The notes under the pieces are model-generated. The model saw nothing but the letters and a program-made list of their open reading frames with translations, searched no databases and had not been told where the DNA came from. 64,000 nucleotides of DNA from Cohnella baijiui (lineage in GTDB: Bacteria; Bacillota; Bacilli; Paenibacillales; Paenibacillaceae): assembly GCF_020731285.1 (NCBI RefSeq), contig NZ_JAJFOW010000007.1, positions 62,001 through 126,000 of the forward strand. Reading direction: 5' to 3'. Numbering within the stretch: position 1 is the stretch's first letter; every line of letters begins with the position of its first letter. The position numbers and the translations under genes were made by a program. Below, in pieces: positions 55,886-63,295 of this stretch.

Positions 55886-55914
55886 TTGTCCCGTTCCGCA
55901 AAAAAAGGTACAAT
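55886..55914 (+). promoter_or_regulatory. Sigma-A promoter of lpd
   Basis: TTGTCC (55886-55891), 17 bases, TACAAT (55909-55914). No -24/-12 sigma-54 promoter, as used by the B. subtilis bkd operon, is seen here. Confidence 0.7.
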
Positions 55915-55939
55915 AGTACCGTGAATCATACATAGGTAC
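55907..55939 (+). promoter_or_regulatory. Possible operator: GGTAC dyads over the lpd promoter
   Basis: GGTAC-AATA-GTACC (55907-55920) is a perfect dyad lying over the -10. A third GGTAC follows at 55935-55939, forming a second dyad with the GTACC. The arrangement suggests a repressor site; the regulator is not known. Confidence 0.45.
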
Positions 55940-55970
55940 GATCGGAACAAGAAAGGCGGAGGAGCATACG

Positions 55971-57410
55971 ATGCCAATCGAAGTCGATGTCGCCGTACTC
56001 GGCGGGGGACCCGGCGGCTATACGGCCGCGGTGCGCGCGGCGCAAGCCGGACGGAGCGTCGCCATCATCGAACAGGATAAACTAGGCGGGACATGCCTGC
56101 ACCGCGGGTGCATCCCGAGCAAGTCGCTGCTTCGCAGCGCGGAGGTATACGCGGAAATCGGACAAGCCGCCTCTTACGGCATCCGGCTGCCGGACGGCGC
56201 GCCCGAAGTCGACTGGAGCCAGGTGACGCGCCGCAAGGACGACATCGTCGAGCAGCTCCATAAGGGCGTTCAGGCGCTGATGAAGATGAACAAAATCCAA
56301 GTGGTGCACGGCAACGGCCGCATCATCGGGCCGTCGATCTTCTCCCCGCGCAGCGGCGCGGTCGCGGTGCAGCTCGCGAACGACGAGTCGGATACCGTCG
56401 TGCCACGGCACCTCATCATCGCGACGGGCTCCCGCCCGCGCAAGCTGGAGGGACTTCCGTACGACGGCAAACGCGTCGTCACGAGCGACGAAGCGCTCGC
56501 CTGGACGACGCGCCCGGCTTCGATCGTCATCGTCGGCGGCGGCGTCATCGGCGTCGAGTGGGCGTCGATGCTCGCGGACTTCGGCACGGCCGTGACGCTC
56601 GTCGAGGCCGCGGACCGGCTCGTGCCGGGCGAGGACCGCGACGTCTCGGCGGAGTTGGCCAAGCAGCTGCAAAAGCGCGGCGTCAAGCTGTGGCTCGGCG
56701 CCAAGCTGGATGCGGCAAGCTGCGAGGCGGGTGACGTCGGCGTCGGCGTCACCGTGGAGGCGGGCGGCCGGACGGAGCGGCTCGCCGCCGAGCGGATGCT
56801 CGTGTCGGTGGGAAGGCAGGGCAACGTCGAGACGCTCGGCCTGGAAAATACCGACGTGAAAACAAGCGGAGGCTTCGTCTCCGTCAACCCGGCGACGCTG
56901 CAGACGAGCGAGCCGCACATCTACGCGATCGGCGACGTCATCGGCGGCGTCCAGCTCGCGCACGCCGCCATGCACGAGGCACACGTCGCGGTCGACCATC
57001 TGCTCGGCCGTCCGCAGCCGCGCGCCGCCGATCGGGACATTCCGCGCGCGATCTACTCCCGCCCCGAAGCGGCGTCGATCGGCTGGACAGAGGAGGCGGC
57101 CAAGGCGAACGGCTACGCCGTGCGCACGGCCAAGGTGCCGCTGCGCGTGCTCGGCAAGGCGCTTGTCCGCGGCGAAGCGGACGGCTTCGCCAAAGCGGTG
57201 GCCGACGCCGCGACCGGCGATTTGCTTGGCGTGCATCTCATCGGAGCGCACGCCACCGAGCTCATCGCCGAAGCGTCGCTGGCGAAGCTATTGGACGCGG
57301 TGCCGTGGGAGATCGGCCGCGCCATTCATCCGCATCCGACGCTGTCGGAAGCGATGCAGGAAGTGATGCAGGCGGTCGAAGGCGCCGCGGCGCACGGTTC
57401 GCAAGGATAG
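55971..57410 (+). CDS. lpdV: Dihydrolipoyl dehydrogenase (E3) of the branched-chain complex
   Basis: This FAD enzyme reoxidises dihydrolipoyl-E2. The 479-residue protein has the FAD motif VAVLGGGPGGYTAAVRAAQAG, the redox disulfide GGTCLHRGCIPSK, NAD-binding IVIVGGGVIGVEWASMLADFG, YAIGDV and the C-terminal catalytic pair in AIHPHPTLSEAM. It opens the bkd cluster, as lpdV does in B. subtilis. GGCGGAGGAG precedes the ATG. Confidence 0.96.
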   Translation: MPIEVDVAVLGGGPGGYTAAVRAAQAGRSVAIIEQDKLGGTCLHRGCIPSKSLLRSAEVYAEIGQAASYGIRLPDGAPEVDWSQVTRRKDDIVEQLHKGVQALMKMNKIQVVHGNGRIIGPSIFSPRSGAVAVQLANDESDTVVPRHLIIATGSRPRKLEGLPYDGKRVVTSDEALAWTTRPASIVIVGGGVIGVEWASMLADFGTAVTLVEAADRLVPGEDRDVSAELAKQLQKRGVKLWLGAKLDAASCEAGDVGVGVTVEAGGRTERLAAERMLVSVGRQGNVETLGLENTDVKTSGGFVSVNPATLQTSEPHIYAIGDVIGGVQLAHAAMHEAHVAVDHLLGRPQPRAADRDIPRAIYSRPEAASIGWTEEAAKANGYAVRTAKVPLRVLGKALVRGEADGFAKAVADAATGDLLGVHLIGAHATELIAEASLAKLLDAVPWEIGRAIHPHPTLSEAMQEVMQAVEGAAAHGSQG

Positions 57411-57523
57411 GCGCCTGCCTCCGGCGGCGCGCCGGAGGCCGGTTCGCCAAGGCGACGCGACGCAGAATCGGACAGGAACGACGGGCATGGGGACGCGGTC
57501 GAAGCGGCATCCATTATCCGTCG

Positions 57524-57552
57524 TTTCCTTTTGGGCTAGAAGGATGTATAAT
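57524..57552 (+). promoter_or_regulatory. Possible internal promoter before bkdAA
   Basis: TATAAT (57547-57552) lies 17 bases after a weak TTTCCT. The 206-base gap after lpdV also holds a CCTCCGGC/GCCGGAGG hairpin (57418-57438) without a T run. The E1-E2 genes may therefore be expressed partly independently of lpdV. Confidence 0.5.
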
Positions 57553-57616
57553 GGGTTCTAGGTGTTAGTATTAAGACCAGGTTTTAAAACTAAGTCAAAG
57601 CCAGGAGGGACGCGCC

Positions 57617-58651
57617 ATGACCCGGAAAGGCTCCGTCCAGCAGCAGACGAGACACGCGCTGCTTGGATTAAGCGACGAAGACGTCGTTCAAATGTACGAA
57701 ACGATGATGCTGGCCCGGCGATACGACGAGAGAGGGCAATTGCTGCAGCGCGCGGGGAAGGTGAACTTCCACATCTCCGGCATTACGCAGGAGCCGTCCC
57801 AGGTCGCGATGGCGTTCGCCATGGACCGCGAAAAGGACTACTTCCTGCCTTATTACCGGGACTACGGCTTCGTGTTGGCGGTCGGCATGACCGTCAAGGA
57901 GCTGATGCTGTCCCTGTTCGCCAAAGGCGAGGACCCGAACAGCGCCGGCCGCCAGATGCCGGGCCACTTCGGACACAAGCGGCTGCGCATCGTGACGGGC
58001 TCCAGCCCGGTCACGACGCAGGTGCCGCACGCGGTCGGCATCGCGCTCGCCGCGAAGATGAGAGGGGATCGCAGCGTCTCGCTCGTGTCGTTCGGCGAAG
58101 GTTCGAGCAACCAGGGCGATTTCCACGAGGGCTGCAATTTCGCCGGCGTGCACAAGCTTCCGGTCATCTTCGTCTGCCAAAACAACGGATACGCGATTTC
58201 GGTCCCGATGTCGAAGCAGACCGCCGGCCGCATCAGCGACCGCGCCATCGGCTACGGCTTCCCGGGCGTCCGCGTGGACGGCAACGATCCGCTCGAAGTG
58301 TACCGCGTGTTCAAAGAAGCGCATACGCGCGCGCTGAACGGAGAAGGACCGACGCTCGTTGAGGTGATGACGTACCGCGTGACGCCGCACTCCACCTCCG
58401 ACAACGATTTGGCTTACCGAACGAAAGAAGAGGTCGAGGAGCACAAGGCGAAGGATGCCGTGCCGGCGTTCCGCGCCTATCTGACGGAACACGGCCTGTG
58501 GTCGGACGAGCGGGAGCAGGAGCTGCAATCCCGTCTGCGGGAGATCATCGACGAAGCGACGACGTACGCCGAGCGGGCGCCGTTCCAGCCGGTCGAGGAC
58601 GCATTCCGGTACGTCTATGCCGAAAGTTCGGCTCAAAGGGAGGGACGCTGA
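57617..58651 (+). CDS. bkdAA: Branched-chain 2-oxoacid dehydrogenase E1 alpha subunit
   Basis: E1 alpha binds thiamine diphosphate and decarboxylates the 2-oxo acids of Val, Leu and Ile. The 344-residue protein has YETMMLARRYDERGQLLQRAGKVNFHISG, YYRDYGFVLAVGM, SFGEGSSNQGDFHEGCNFA (TPP/Mg site), QNNGYAISVP and TYRVTPHSTSDND. GGAGGGA precedes the ATG. It is followed two bases later by the beta subunit. Confidence 0.95.
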   Translation: MTRKGSVQQQTRHALLGLSDEDVVQMYETMMLARRYDERGQLLQRAGKVNFHISGITQEPSQVAMAFAMDREKDYFLPYYRDYGFVLAVGMTVKELMLSLFAKGEDPNSAGRQMPGHFGHKRLRIVTGSSPVTTQVPHAVGIALAAKMRGDRSVSLVSFGEGSSNQGDFHEGCNFAGVHKLPVIFVCQNNGYAISVPMSKQTAGRISDRAIGYGFPGVRVDGNDPLEVYRVFKEAHTRALNGEGPTLVEVMTYRVTPHSTSDNDLAYRTKEEVEEHKAKDAVPAFRAYLTEHGLWSDEREQELQSRLREIIDEATTYAERAPFQPVEDAFRYVYAESSAQREGR

Positions 58652-58653
58652 CG

Positions 58654-59640
58654 ATGCCGGTCATGGAGTATATTGAAGCGATCCGCACCGCGATGAAGGA
58701 AGAGATGGAGCGGGACGACAGCGTATTCGTGCTGGGCGAGGACGTGGGCCTCAAAGGCGGCGTCTTTGGCACGACCAAAGGGCTGCAGCAGCAATTCGGC
58801 GAGTATCGCGCGCTCGACACGCCCCTCGCGGAATCCGCGATCGCGGGCGTCGCCATCGGCGCCGCGATGGTCGGGTTGAAGCCGATCGCGGAAATGCAAT
58901 ATTCGGATTTTATGTTCCCGGCGACCAACCAGATCATCAGCGAAGCCGCGAAAATCCGGTACCGTTCGAACAACGATTGGAGCTGCCCGGTCGTCATCCG
59001 CGCGCCGATCGGAGGCGGGGTGTTCGGCGGGCTGTATCACTCGCAATGTCCCGAATCGGTCTTTTTCGGAACGCCGGGGCTCAAGATCGTCGCGCCGGCC
59101 ACGGCCTACGACGCCAAGGGACTGTTGATCTCGGCGATTCGCGACCCGGATCCGGTGATCTATTTCGAGAACAAAAAGTGCTACCGATTCGTCAGCGACG
59201 AAGTGCCCGAAGGCGATTACGCCGTGCCGATCGGCAAGGCCAACGTTATGCGCGAGGGCCGCGACATCACCGTCATCGGCTATAGCCTGCCGCTGCACTT
59301 CGCGATGCAGGCCGCCGAAGAGCTCTCCCAAGAGGAAGGGATCGAAGCGCACATCCTCGACCTGCGGACGATCCAGCCGCTCGACCGGGAAGCGATCCTC
59401 GAAGCGACGGCCAAGACGGGCAAGGTGCTGATCGTCCACGAGGACAACAAAACGGGCGGCGTCGGCGCCGAGGTGTCCGCGATCATCGCGGAGGAGCTGC
59501 TGTACGAGCTGGACGCACCGATCCGCCGTTTGTGCGGGCCGGACGTCCCGGCGATGCCGATCAATCCTCCGGGCGAAAAGCACTATATGCTGAACAAAGA
59601 CAAATTAAAAGCCGCGATGCTGGAGCTGGCGCGCTACTGA
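58654..59640 (+). CDS. bkdAB: Branched-chain 2-oxoacid dehydrogenase E1 beta subunit
   Basis: The 328-residue protein starts at ATG 58654 (GGGAGGGAC upstream). It has MPVMEYIEAIRTAMKEEMERDDSVFVLGEDVGLKGGVFGTTKGLQ, DTPLAESAIAGVAIGAAMVGLKPIAEMQYSDF and PVVIRAPIGGGVFGGLYHSQCPES, with a Rossmann-like C-domain. It pairs with BkdAA as an alpha2-beta2 E1. Confidence 0.96.
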   Translation: MPVMEYIEAIRTAMKEEMERDDSVFVLGEDVGLKGGVFGTTKGLQQQFGEYRALDTPLAESAIAGVAIGAAMVGLKPIAEMQYSDFMFPATNQIISEAAKIRYRSNNDWSCPVVIRAPIGGGVFGGLYHSQCPESVFFGTPGLKIVAPATAYDAKGLLISAIRDPDPVIYFENKKCYRFVSDEVPEGDYAVPIGKANVMREGRDITVIGYSLPLHFAMQAAEELSQEEGIEAHILDLRTIQPLDREAILEATAKTGKVLIVHEDNKTGGVGAEVSAIIAEELLYELDAPIRRLCGPDVPAMPINPPGEKHYMLNKDKLKAAMLELARY

Positions 59641-59665
59641 TCGGCGCCTGAAAGGAGCGGGAACG

Positions 59666-61081
59666 ATGCCCAAGCAGTTGACTGAAATCATCATGCCGCA
59701 ATTGGCGGAATCGCTCGTCACGGCGACGGTCGAACGATGGCTGAAGCAGCCTGGCGACAAGGTGGAGATGTATGAGCCCCTCTGCGAGCTCATCACCGAA
59801 AAAGTGAACGCGGAGCTCCCCTCCACCGCGCGCGGGGTGCTCGTGAAGATCCTGGTCGGCGAGGGGGAGACGATCGACGTCGGCGCCCCGATCTGCGTGA
59901 TCGAGACGGAAGCCGCCGAAATGTACGCGGAAATCCCGGGCGGCGCGGCCGCCGCGGGACTGCCCGCGACCGAAGCGCAAGAAGCGCCGGAGCCCGTCCG
60001 GGCACCCGCAGCGGCGCCGACGCCCGCGGCGGACGATAACGCGCCGATGCGTCATCGGTTCTCCCCGGCGGTGCAGTCGCTGGCGGCCGAGCACCGGGTC
60101 GATCTGAGCCGCGTAAAGGGCACCGGCGCCGGCGGACGCATCACCCGCGCCGACGTGCTGGCGGCCGTCCAATCGGGCGCCGCCGGCTCGGCGGACCGCC
60201 CGTCCGCAGCCCCGGCAGCGCAAGCCGCGCCGACTGCGCCCGTCGCGCAGACGCAGGTGCAGGCCCAGGCCGCTCAGGTCGCGCCGATGGATCCGCGGTT
60301 GCCCGTCCGGTCGTCCGGCCTGCACCTGTCCGAATCGCCGCGCATCCCGTCCGTCGAGGTCGAAGGCCAGGAGCTGCCGGGACGCGGCGAATACATGATC
60401 GACGTCACGCCGATCCGCAACACGATCGCCAGCAAAATGCGGCAAAGCGTCACGGAAATTCCGCACGGCTGGATGATGATCGAGGTCGACGTGACGAACC
60501 TCGTCGTGCTGCGCAACAAGCTCAAGGAAGAGTTCATGAAGCGGGAAGGCATCAACCTGACGTATATGCCGTTCCTGTGCAAGGCGGCGGTCAGCGCGAT
60601 CAAGGACTACCCGATCATGAACTCCGTCTGGGCGACGGACAAAATCATCGTGAAGCGCGAGATCAACCTGTCGCTCGCCGTCGGCACCGAAGATTCGGTC
60701 ATTACGCCGGTCATCCGCAACGCCGACCAAAAGAGTATCGCCGGGCTCGCGCACGAGATCGACGATTTGGCCCGCCGCACGCGCGAAGGCAAGCTGAAGC
60801 TGAACGACCTGCAGGGCGGCACCTTCACCGTCAACAATACCGGCTCGTTCGGCTCCGTGCTGACCCAGCCGATCATCAACTATCCGCAAGCGGCGATCAT
60901 GACGTTCGAATCGATCGTCAAGCGGCCGGTCGTCATCAACGACATGATCGGCGTGCGCTCGATGGTGAACCTGTGCCTGTCGCTCGACCACCGGATTCTC
61001 GACGGCGTCATCTGCGGAAGATTCCTGCAGCGGGTCAAAGAAAATCTCGAGAGCTACGGCTCGGACACGAAGCTGTACTAA
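59666..61081 (+). CDS. bkdB: Branched-chain 2-oxoacid dehydrogenase E2 (dihydrolipoyl acyltransferase)
   Basis: The 471-residue core protein has one lipoyl domain with Lys46 in ITEKVNAEL, an Ala/Pro linker, the E1/E3-binding domain (about 126-166: HRFSPAVQSLAAEHRVDLSRVKGTGAGGRITRADVLAAV), a second linker, and the acyltransferase domain with NNTGSFGSVLTQPIINYPQAAIM and the catalytic His in LDHRILDG. It transfers branched acyl groups to CoA. A hairpin follows before lipB. Confidence 0.96.
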   Translation: MPKQLTEIIMPQLAESLVTATVERWLKQPGDKVEMYEPLCELITEKVNAELPSTARGVLVKILVGEGETIDVGAPICVIETEAAEMYAEIPGGAAAAGLPATEAQEAPEPVRAPAAAPTPAADDNAPMRHRFSPAVQSLAAEHRVDLSRVKGTGAGGRITRADVLAAVQSGAAGSADRPSAAPAAQAAPTAPVAQTQVQAQAAQVAPMDPRLPVRSSGLHLSESPRIPSVEVEGQELPGRGEYMIDVTPIRNTIASKMRQSVTEIPHGWMMIEVDVTNLVVLRNKLKEEFMKREGINLTYMPFLCKAAVSAIKDYPIMNSVWATDKIIVKREINLSLAVGTEDSVITPVIRNADQKSIAGLAHEIDDLARRTREGKLKLNDLQGGTFTVNNTGSFGSVLTQPIINYPQAAIMTFESIVKRPVVINDMIGVRSMVNLCLSLDHRILDGVICGRFLQRVKENLESYGSDTKLY

Positions 61082-61085
61082 GGCG

Positions 61086-61117
61086 AAGGCCGCCGGGTGA
61101 CCGCCCGGCGGCCTTGT
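61086..61117 (+). terminator. Hairpin between bkdB and lipB
   Basis: A perfect 12-bp stem, AAGGCCGCCGGG (61086-61097) with CCCGGCGGCCTT (61104-61115). The T run is poor (TTGT), so termination may be incomplete and lipB may be partly co-transcribed. Confidence 0.65.
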
Positions 61118-61195
61118 CCGTTCGCGCGGCGCGCGACCGCGTTGCGAGGGCGGATTCGATTGCGCTACAATAAAGGGTGGAATGGAGGCGAAGCG

Positions 61196-61897
61196 ATGAA
61201 GACGCTACATACCGCCTATTTGTCGCGGATCGACTACGGGGAAGCTTGGGAGCTGCAAAAGTCGCTCATCCGGGAGATCGACGCCGAGGCGCGCGGAGAC
61301 ACGCTGCTCCTGCTGGAGCATCCGCCGACGTACACGCTGGGCACCGACCGCCATCCCGAGCATCTGCTGCTTGGACCCGAGGAGCTCGAACGGCGCGGCA
61401 TCTCGGTATACGAGATCGACCGGGGCGGCGATATTACATACCACGGTCCCGGACAGCTGGTGGGGTATCCGCTGCTCTATCTGGAGGCGGCGGGATTGGA
61501 CCTACATAAGTATCTGCGCGACCTGGAGGAAGCGATCATCGGCCTGCTGGCGGAATTCGGCCTGCAGGGCGGCCGCAAGCCGGAATATACGGGCGTGTGG
61601 ATCGGGGATCGCAAGGTTGCCGCCATCGGCGTCAAATTCAACCGGGCGCGAACGCGGCGCGGCTTCGTGACGAGCCACGGCTTCGCGCTCAACGTGAAGC
61701 GCCGGGTCGCGCAGGACGGCTTTCAAGGCATCGTGCCGTGCGGCATCCAGGAGTACGGCGTGACCTCGATCGAAGCCGAAACCGGACTCGAACTGGACGT
61801 AGAGGCGATCGGGGAGCGGCTGCTGCCGCACTTCGAGCGGGTATTCGGCTATTCGGCCGTCAGTCCAACAGAGATCCGATCGACATCAGCAAGGTAG
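61196..61897 (+). CDS. lipB: Lipoyl(octanoyl) transferase LipB
   Basis: LipB moves octanoyl groups from acyl carrier protein to lipoyl domains. The 233-residue protein has EHPPTYTLGTDR, RGGDITYHGPGQLVGYP, the catalytic Lys (about 147) in AIGVKF, TSHGFALNV and the catalytic Cys (about 182) in IVPCGIQEYG. The ATG at 61196 has GGAGGCG upstream. It follows bkdB, whose lipoyl domain is a substrate. This is the LipB type rather than the LipM/LipL pair of B. subtilis. Its 3' end overlaps the Prli42-like gene on the other strand. Confidence 0.95.
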   Translation: MKTLHTAYLSRIDYGEAWELQKSLIREIDAEARGDTLLLLEHPPTYTLGTDRHPEHLLLGPEELERRGISVYEIDRGGDITYHGPGQLVGYPLLYLEAAGLDLHKYLRDLEEAIIGLLAEFGLQGGRKPEYTGVWIGDRKVAAIGVKFNRARTRRGFVTSHGFALNVKRRVAQDGFQGIVPCGIQEYGVTSIEAETGLELDVEAIGERLLPHFERVFGYSAVSPTEIRSTSAR

Positions 61898-61958
61898 AGG
61901 CCAGCAGGGCGATCAGCATGACGTAGACGACGATTTTAAACCAGCGAGGTTGGTTCAT
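61860..61958 (-). CDS. Prli42-like stressosome-associated miniprotein
   Basis: On the minus strand ATG 61958 opens a 32-residue frame: MNQPRWFKIVVYVMLIALLA followed by STLLMSIGSLLD and a stop at 61860. AAAGGATGA lies upstream. The short basic N-terminus, single membrane helix (about 8-28) and GSLL ending resemble Prli42, the membrane anchor of the stressosome in Listeria and other Firmicutes. Its last 38 bases overlap the end of lipB in opposite orientation. The homology is judged by eye. Confidence 0.78.
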   Translation of the reverse strand: MNQPRWFKIVVYVMLIALLASTLLMSIGSLLD

Positions 61959-62042
61959 CTGGATCATCCTTTGCTATCAAAGTAAGGGCAGTATCCTTCT
62001 TATTGTAACGCATTTCACATCCATATTCGAGGAGGCTTACCC

Positions 62043-63176
62043 ATGATTCAAAAAGACCGGCTCATCGCCGAATTCATGGAACTGGTGCGCATCGACAGCG
62101 AGACGCGTCAAGAGCAGGAAATCAGCAAGGTGCTGAAGGCGAAATTCGGCGCGTTCGGACTGGAACTGTTCGAGGACGACGCGGCGGAGAAAACGGGCCA
62201 CGGCGCGGGCAACCTGTTCGCTTGGCTGCCGGCCTCGCCGGGTCAAGAGGACGTTCCCGCCGTGCTGTTCACCTCCCACATGGACACGGTCGCTCCCGGC
62301 AAGGGCATCAAGCCCCGTTTGGACGACGACGGCTTCATTCGCAGCGACGGCACGACAATCCTCGGCAGCGACGACAAGGTCGGCCTCGCCGCGATGTTCG
62401 AAGCGCTGCGCGTTTTGAAAGAACATCAGCTGCCGCACGGACCGATCCAATTCGTCATCACCGTAGGCGAGGAATCCGGCTTGCTCGGCTCCCGCGCGAT
62501 GGACGGGTCTCGTTTGCGGGCGAAGTTCGGCTACGCACTCGACTCGAACGGCAGCGTTGGCGAAATCGCCGTCTCCGCGCCGACGAACTCCCGGCAATTC
62601 ATTACGATCCGCGGCAAGGCGGCGCACGCCGGCGTCAATCCGGAGAAGGGCATCAGCGCGATCCAGGTCGCCTCGAAGGCCGTTTCCCGCATGAAGCTGG
62701 GCCGCATCGACGAAGAGACGACCGCGAACATCGGTCGCTTCGAAGGCGGCGGCGAAGTGAACATCGTCGTCGATCAGATCAAGATCTTCGCGGAAGCGCG
62801 CAGCCGCGTGCAGGAGAAGATGGAGGCGCAGGTCGAATCGATGCGTCAGGCCGTCATCAGCGCCTGCGAGGAGTACGGCGCCGAATACGAATTCGAAAAC
62901 GTGACGATCTATCCGGCGTACCACTACACCGAGGATGACGAAGTCGTTCAGGTCGCGAGCGAGGCCATCCGCGCGATCGGCCTGACGCCGAGCACGTTCG
63001 CCACCGGCGGCGGCAGCGACGCCAACATGTTCAACGGCAACGGCGTGCCGACCGTCAACCTGGCCGTCGGCTACGAAGAGATCCATACGACCAGCGAGCG
63101 GATTCGCGCCGACGACATCGTGAAGGTGGCGGAGCTCGTCGTCGCGATCGTCGCCGAGACGATCAAGCGCAAATAA
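62043..63176 (+). CDS. yqjE: M20 family peptidase, peptidase T-like (YqjE type)
   Basis: The 377-residue protein has the M20 metal-binding pattern: FTSHMDTVAPGKGI, ILGSDDKVGLAAM, VGEESGLLGS with the catalytic Glu, and the dimerisation domain (GKAAHAGVNPEKGISAIQVASKAV). The last ligand is in EEIHTTSERI. It should be a zinc tripeptidase or related aminopeptidase of the cytoplasm. GAGGAGG precedes the ATG. YqjE lies near the bkd genes in B. subtilis too. Confidence 0.93.
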   Translation: MIQKDRLIAEFMELVRIDSETRQEQEISKVLKAKFGAFGLELFEDDAAEKTGHGAGNLFAWLPASPGQEDVPAVLFTSHMDTVAPGKGIKPRLDDDGFIRSDGTTILGSDDKVGLAAMFEALRVLKEHQLPHGPIQFVITVGEESGLLGSRAMDGSRLRAKFGYALDSNGSVGEIAVSAPTNSRQFITIRGKAAHAGVNPEKGISAIQVASKAVSRMKLGRIDEETTANIGRFEGGGEVNIVVDQIKIFAEARSRVQEKMEAQVESMRQAVISACEEYGAEYEFENVTIYPAYHYTEDDEVVQVASEAIRAIGLTPSTFATGGGSDANMFNGNGVPTVNLAVGYEEIHTTSERIRADDIVKVAELVVAIVAETIKRK

Positions 63177-63190
63177 GATTCGGCAAACGG

Positions 63191-63238
63191 AAAGACTGGC
63201 CGGCCCGTGCGAACGGGCGGAGCCAGTCTTTCTTTATT
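63191..63238 (+). terminator. Terminator of the peptidase gene
   Basis: AAAGACTGGC (63191-63200) pairs with GCCAGTCTTT, with an inner GCCCGT/ACGGGC helix, followed by CTTTATTTT. Confidence 0.9.
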
Positions 63239-63295
63239 TTGCCTATTCGGGCTATCATGCAGCCCCAATCGTCCGTTCGTCTCGGGCGCGCCGGT

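Noticed and set aside
57411..57616. Sigma-54 (-24/-12) promoter before bkdAA
   Set aside because: No TGGCAC-N5-TTGC pattern is present; a sigma-A TATAAT is the better candidate.
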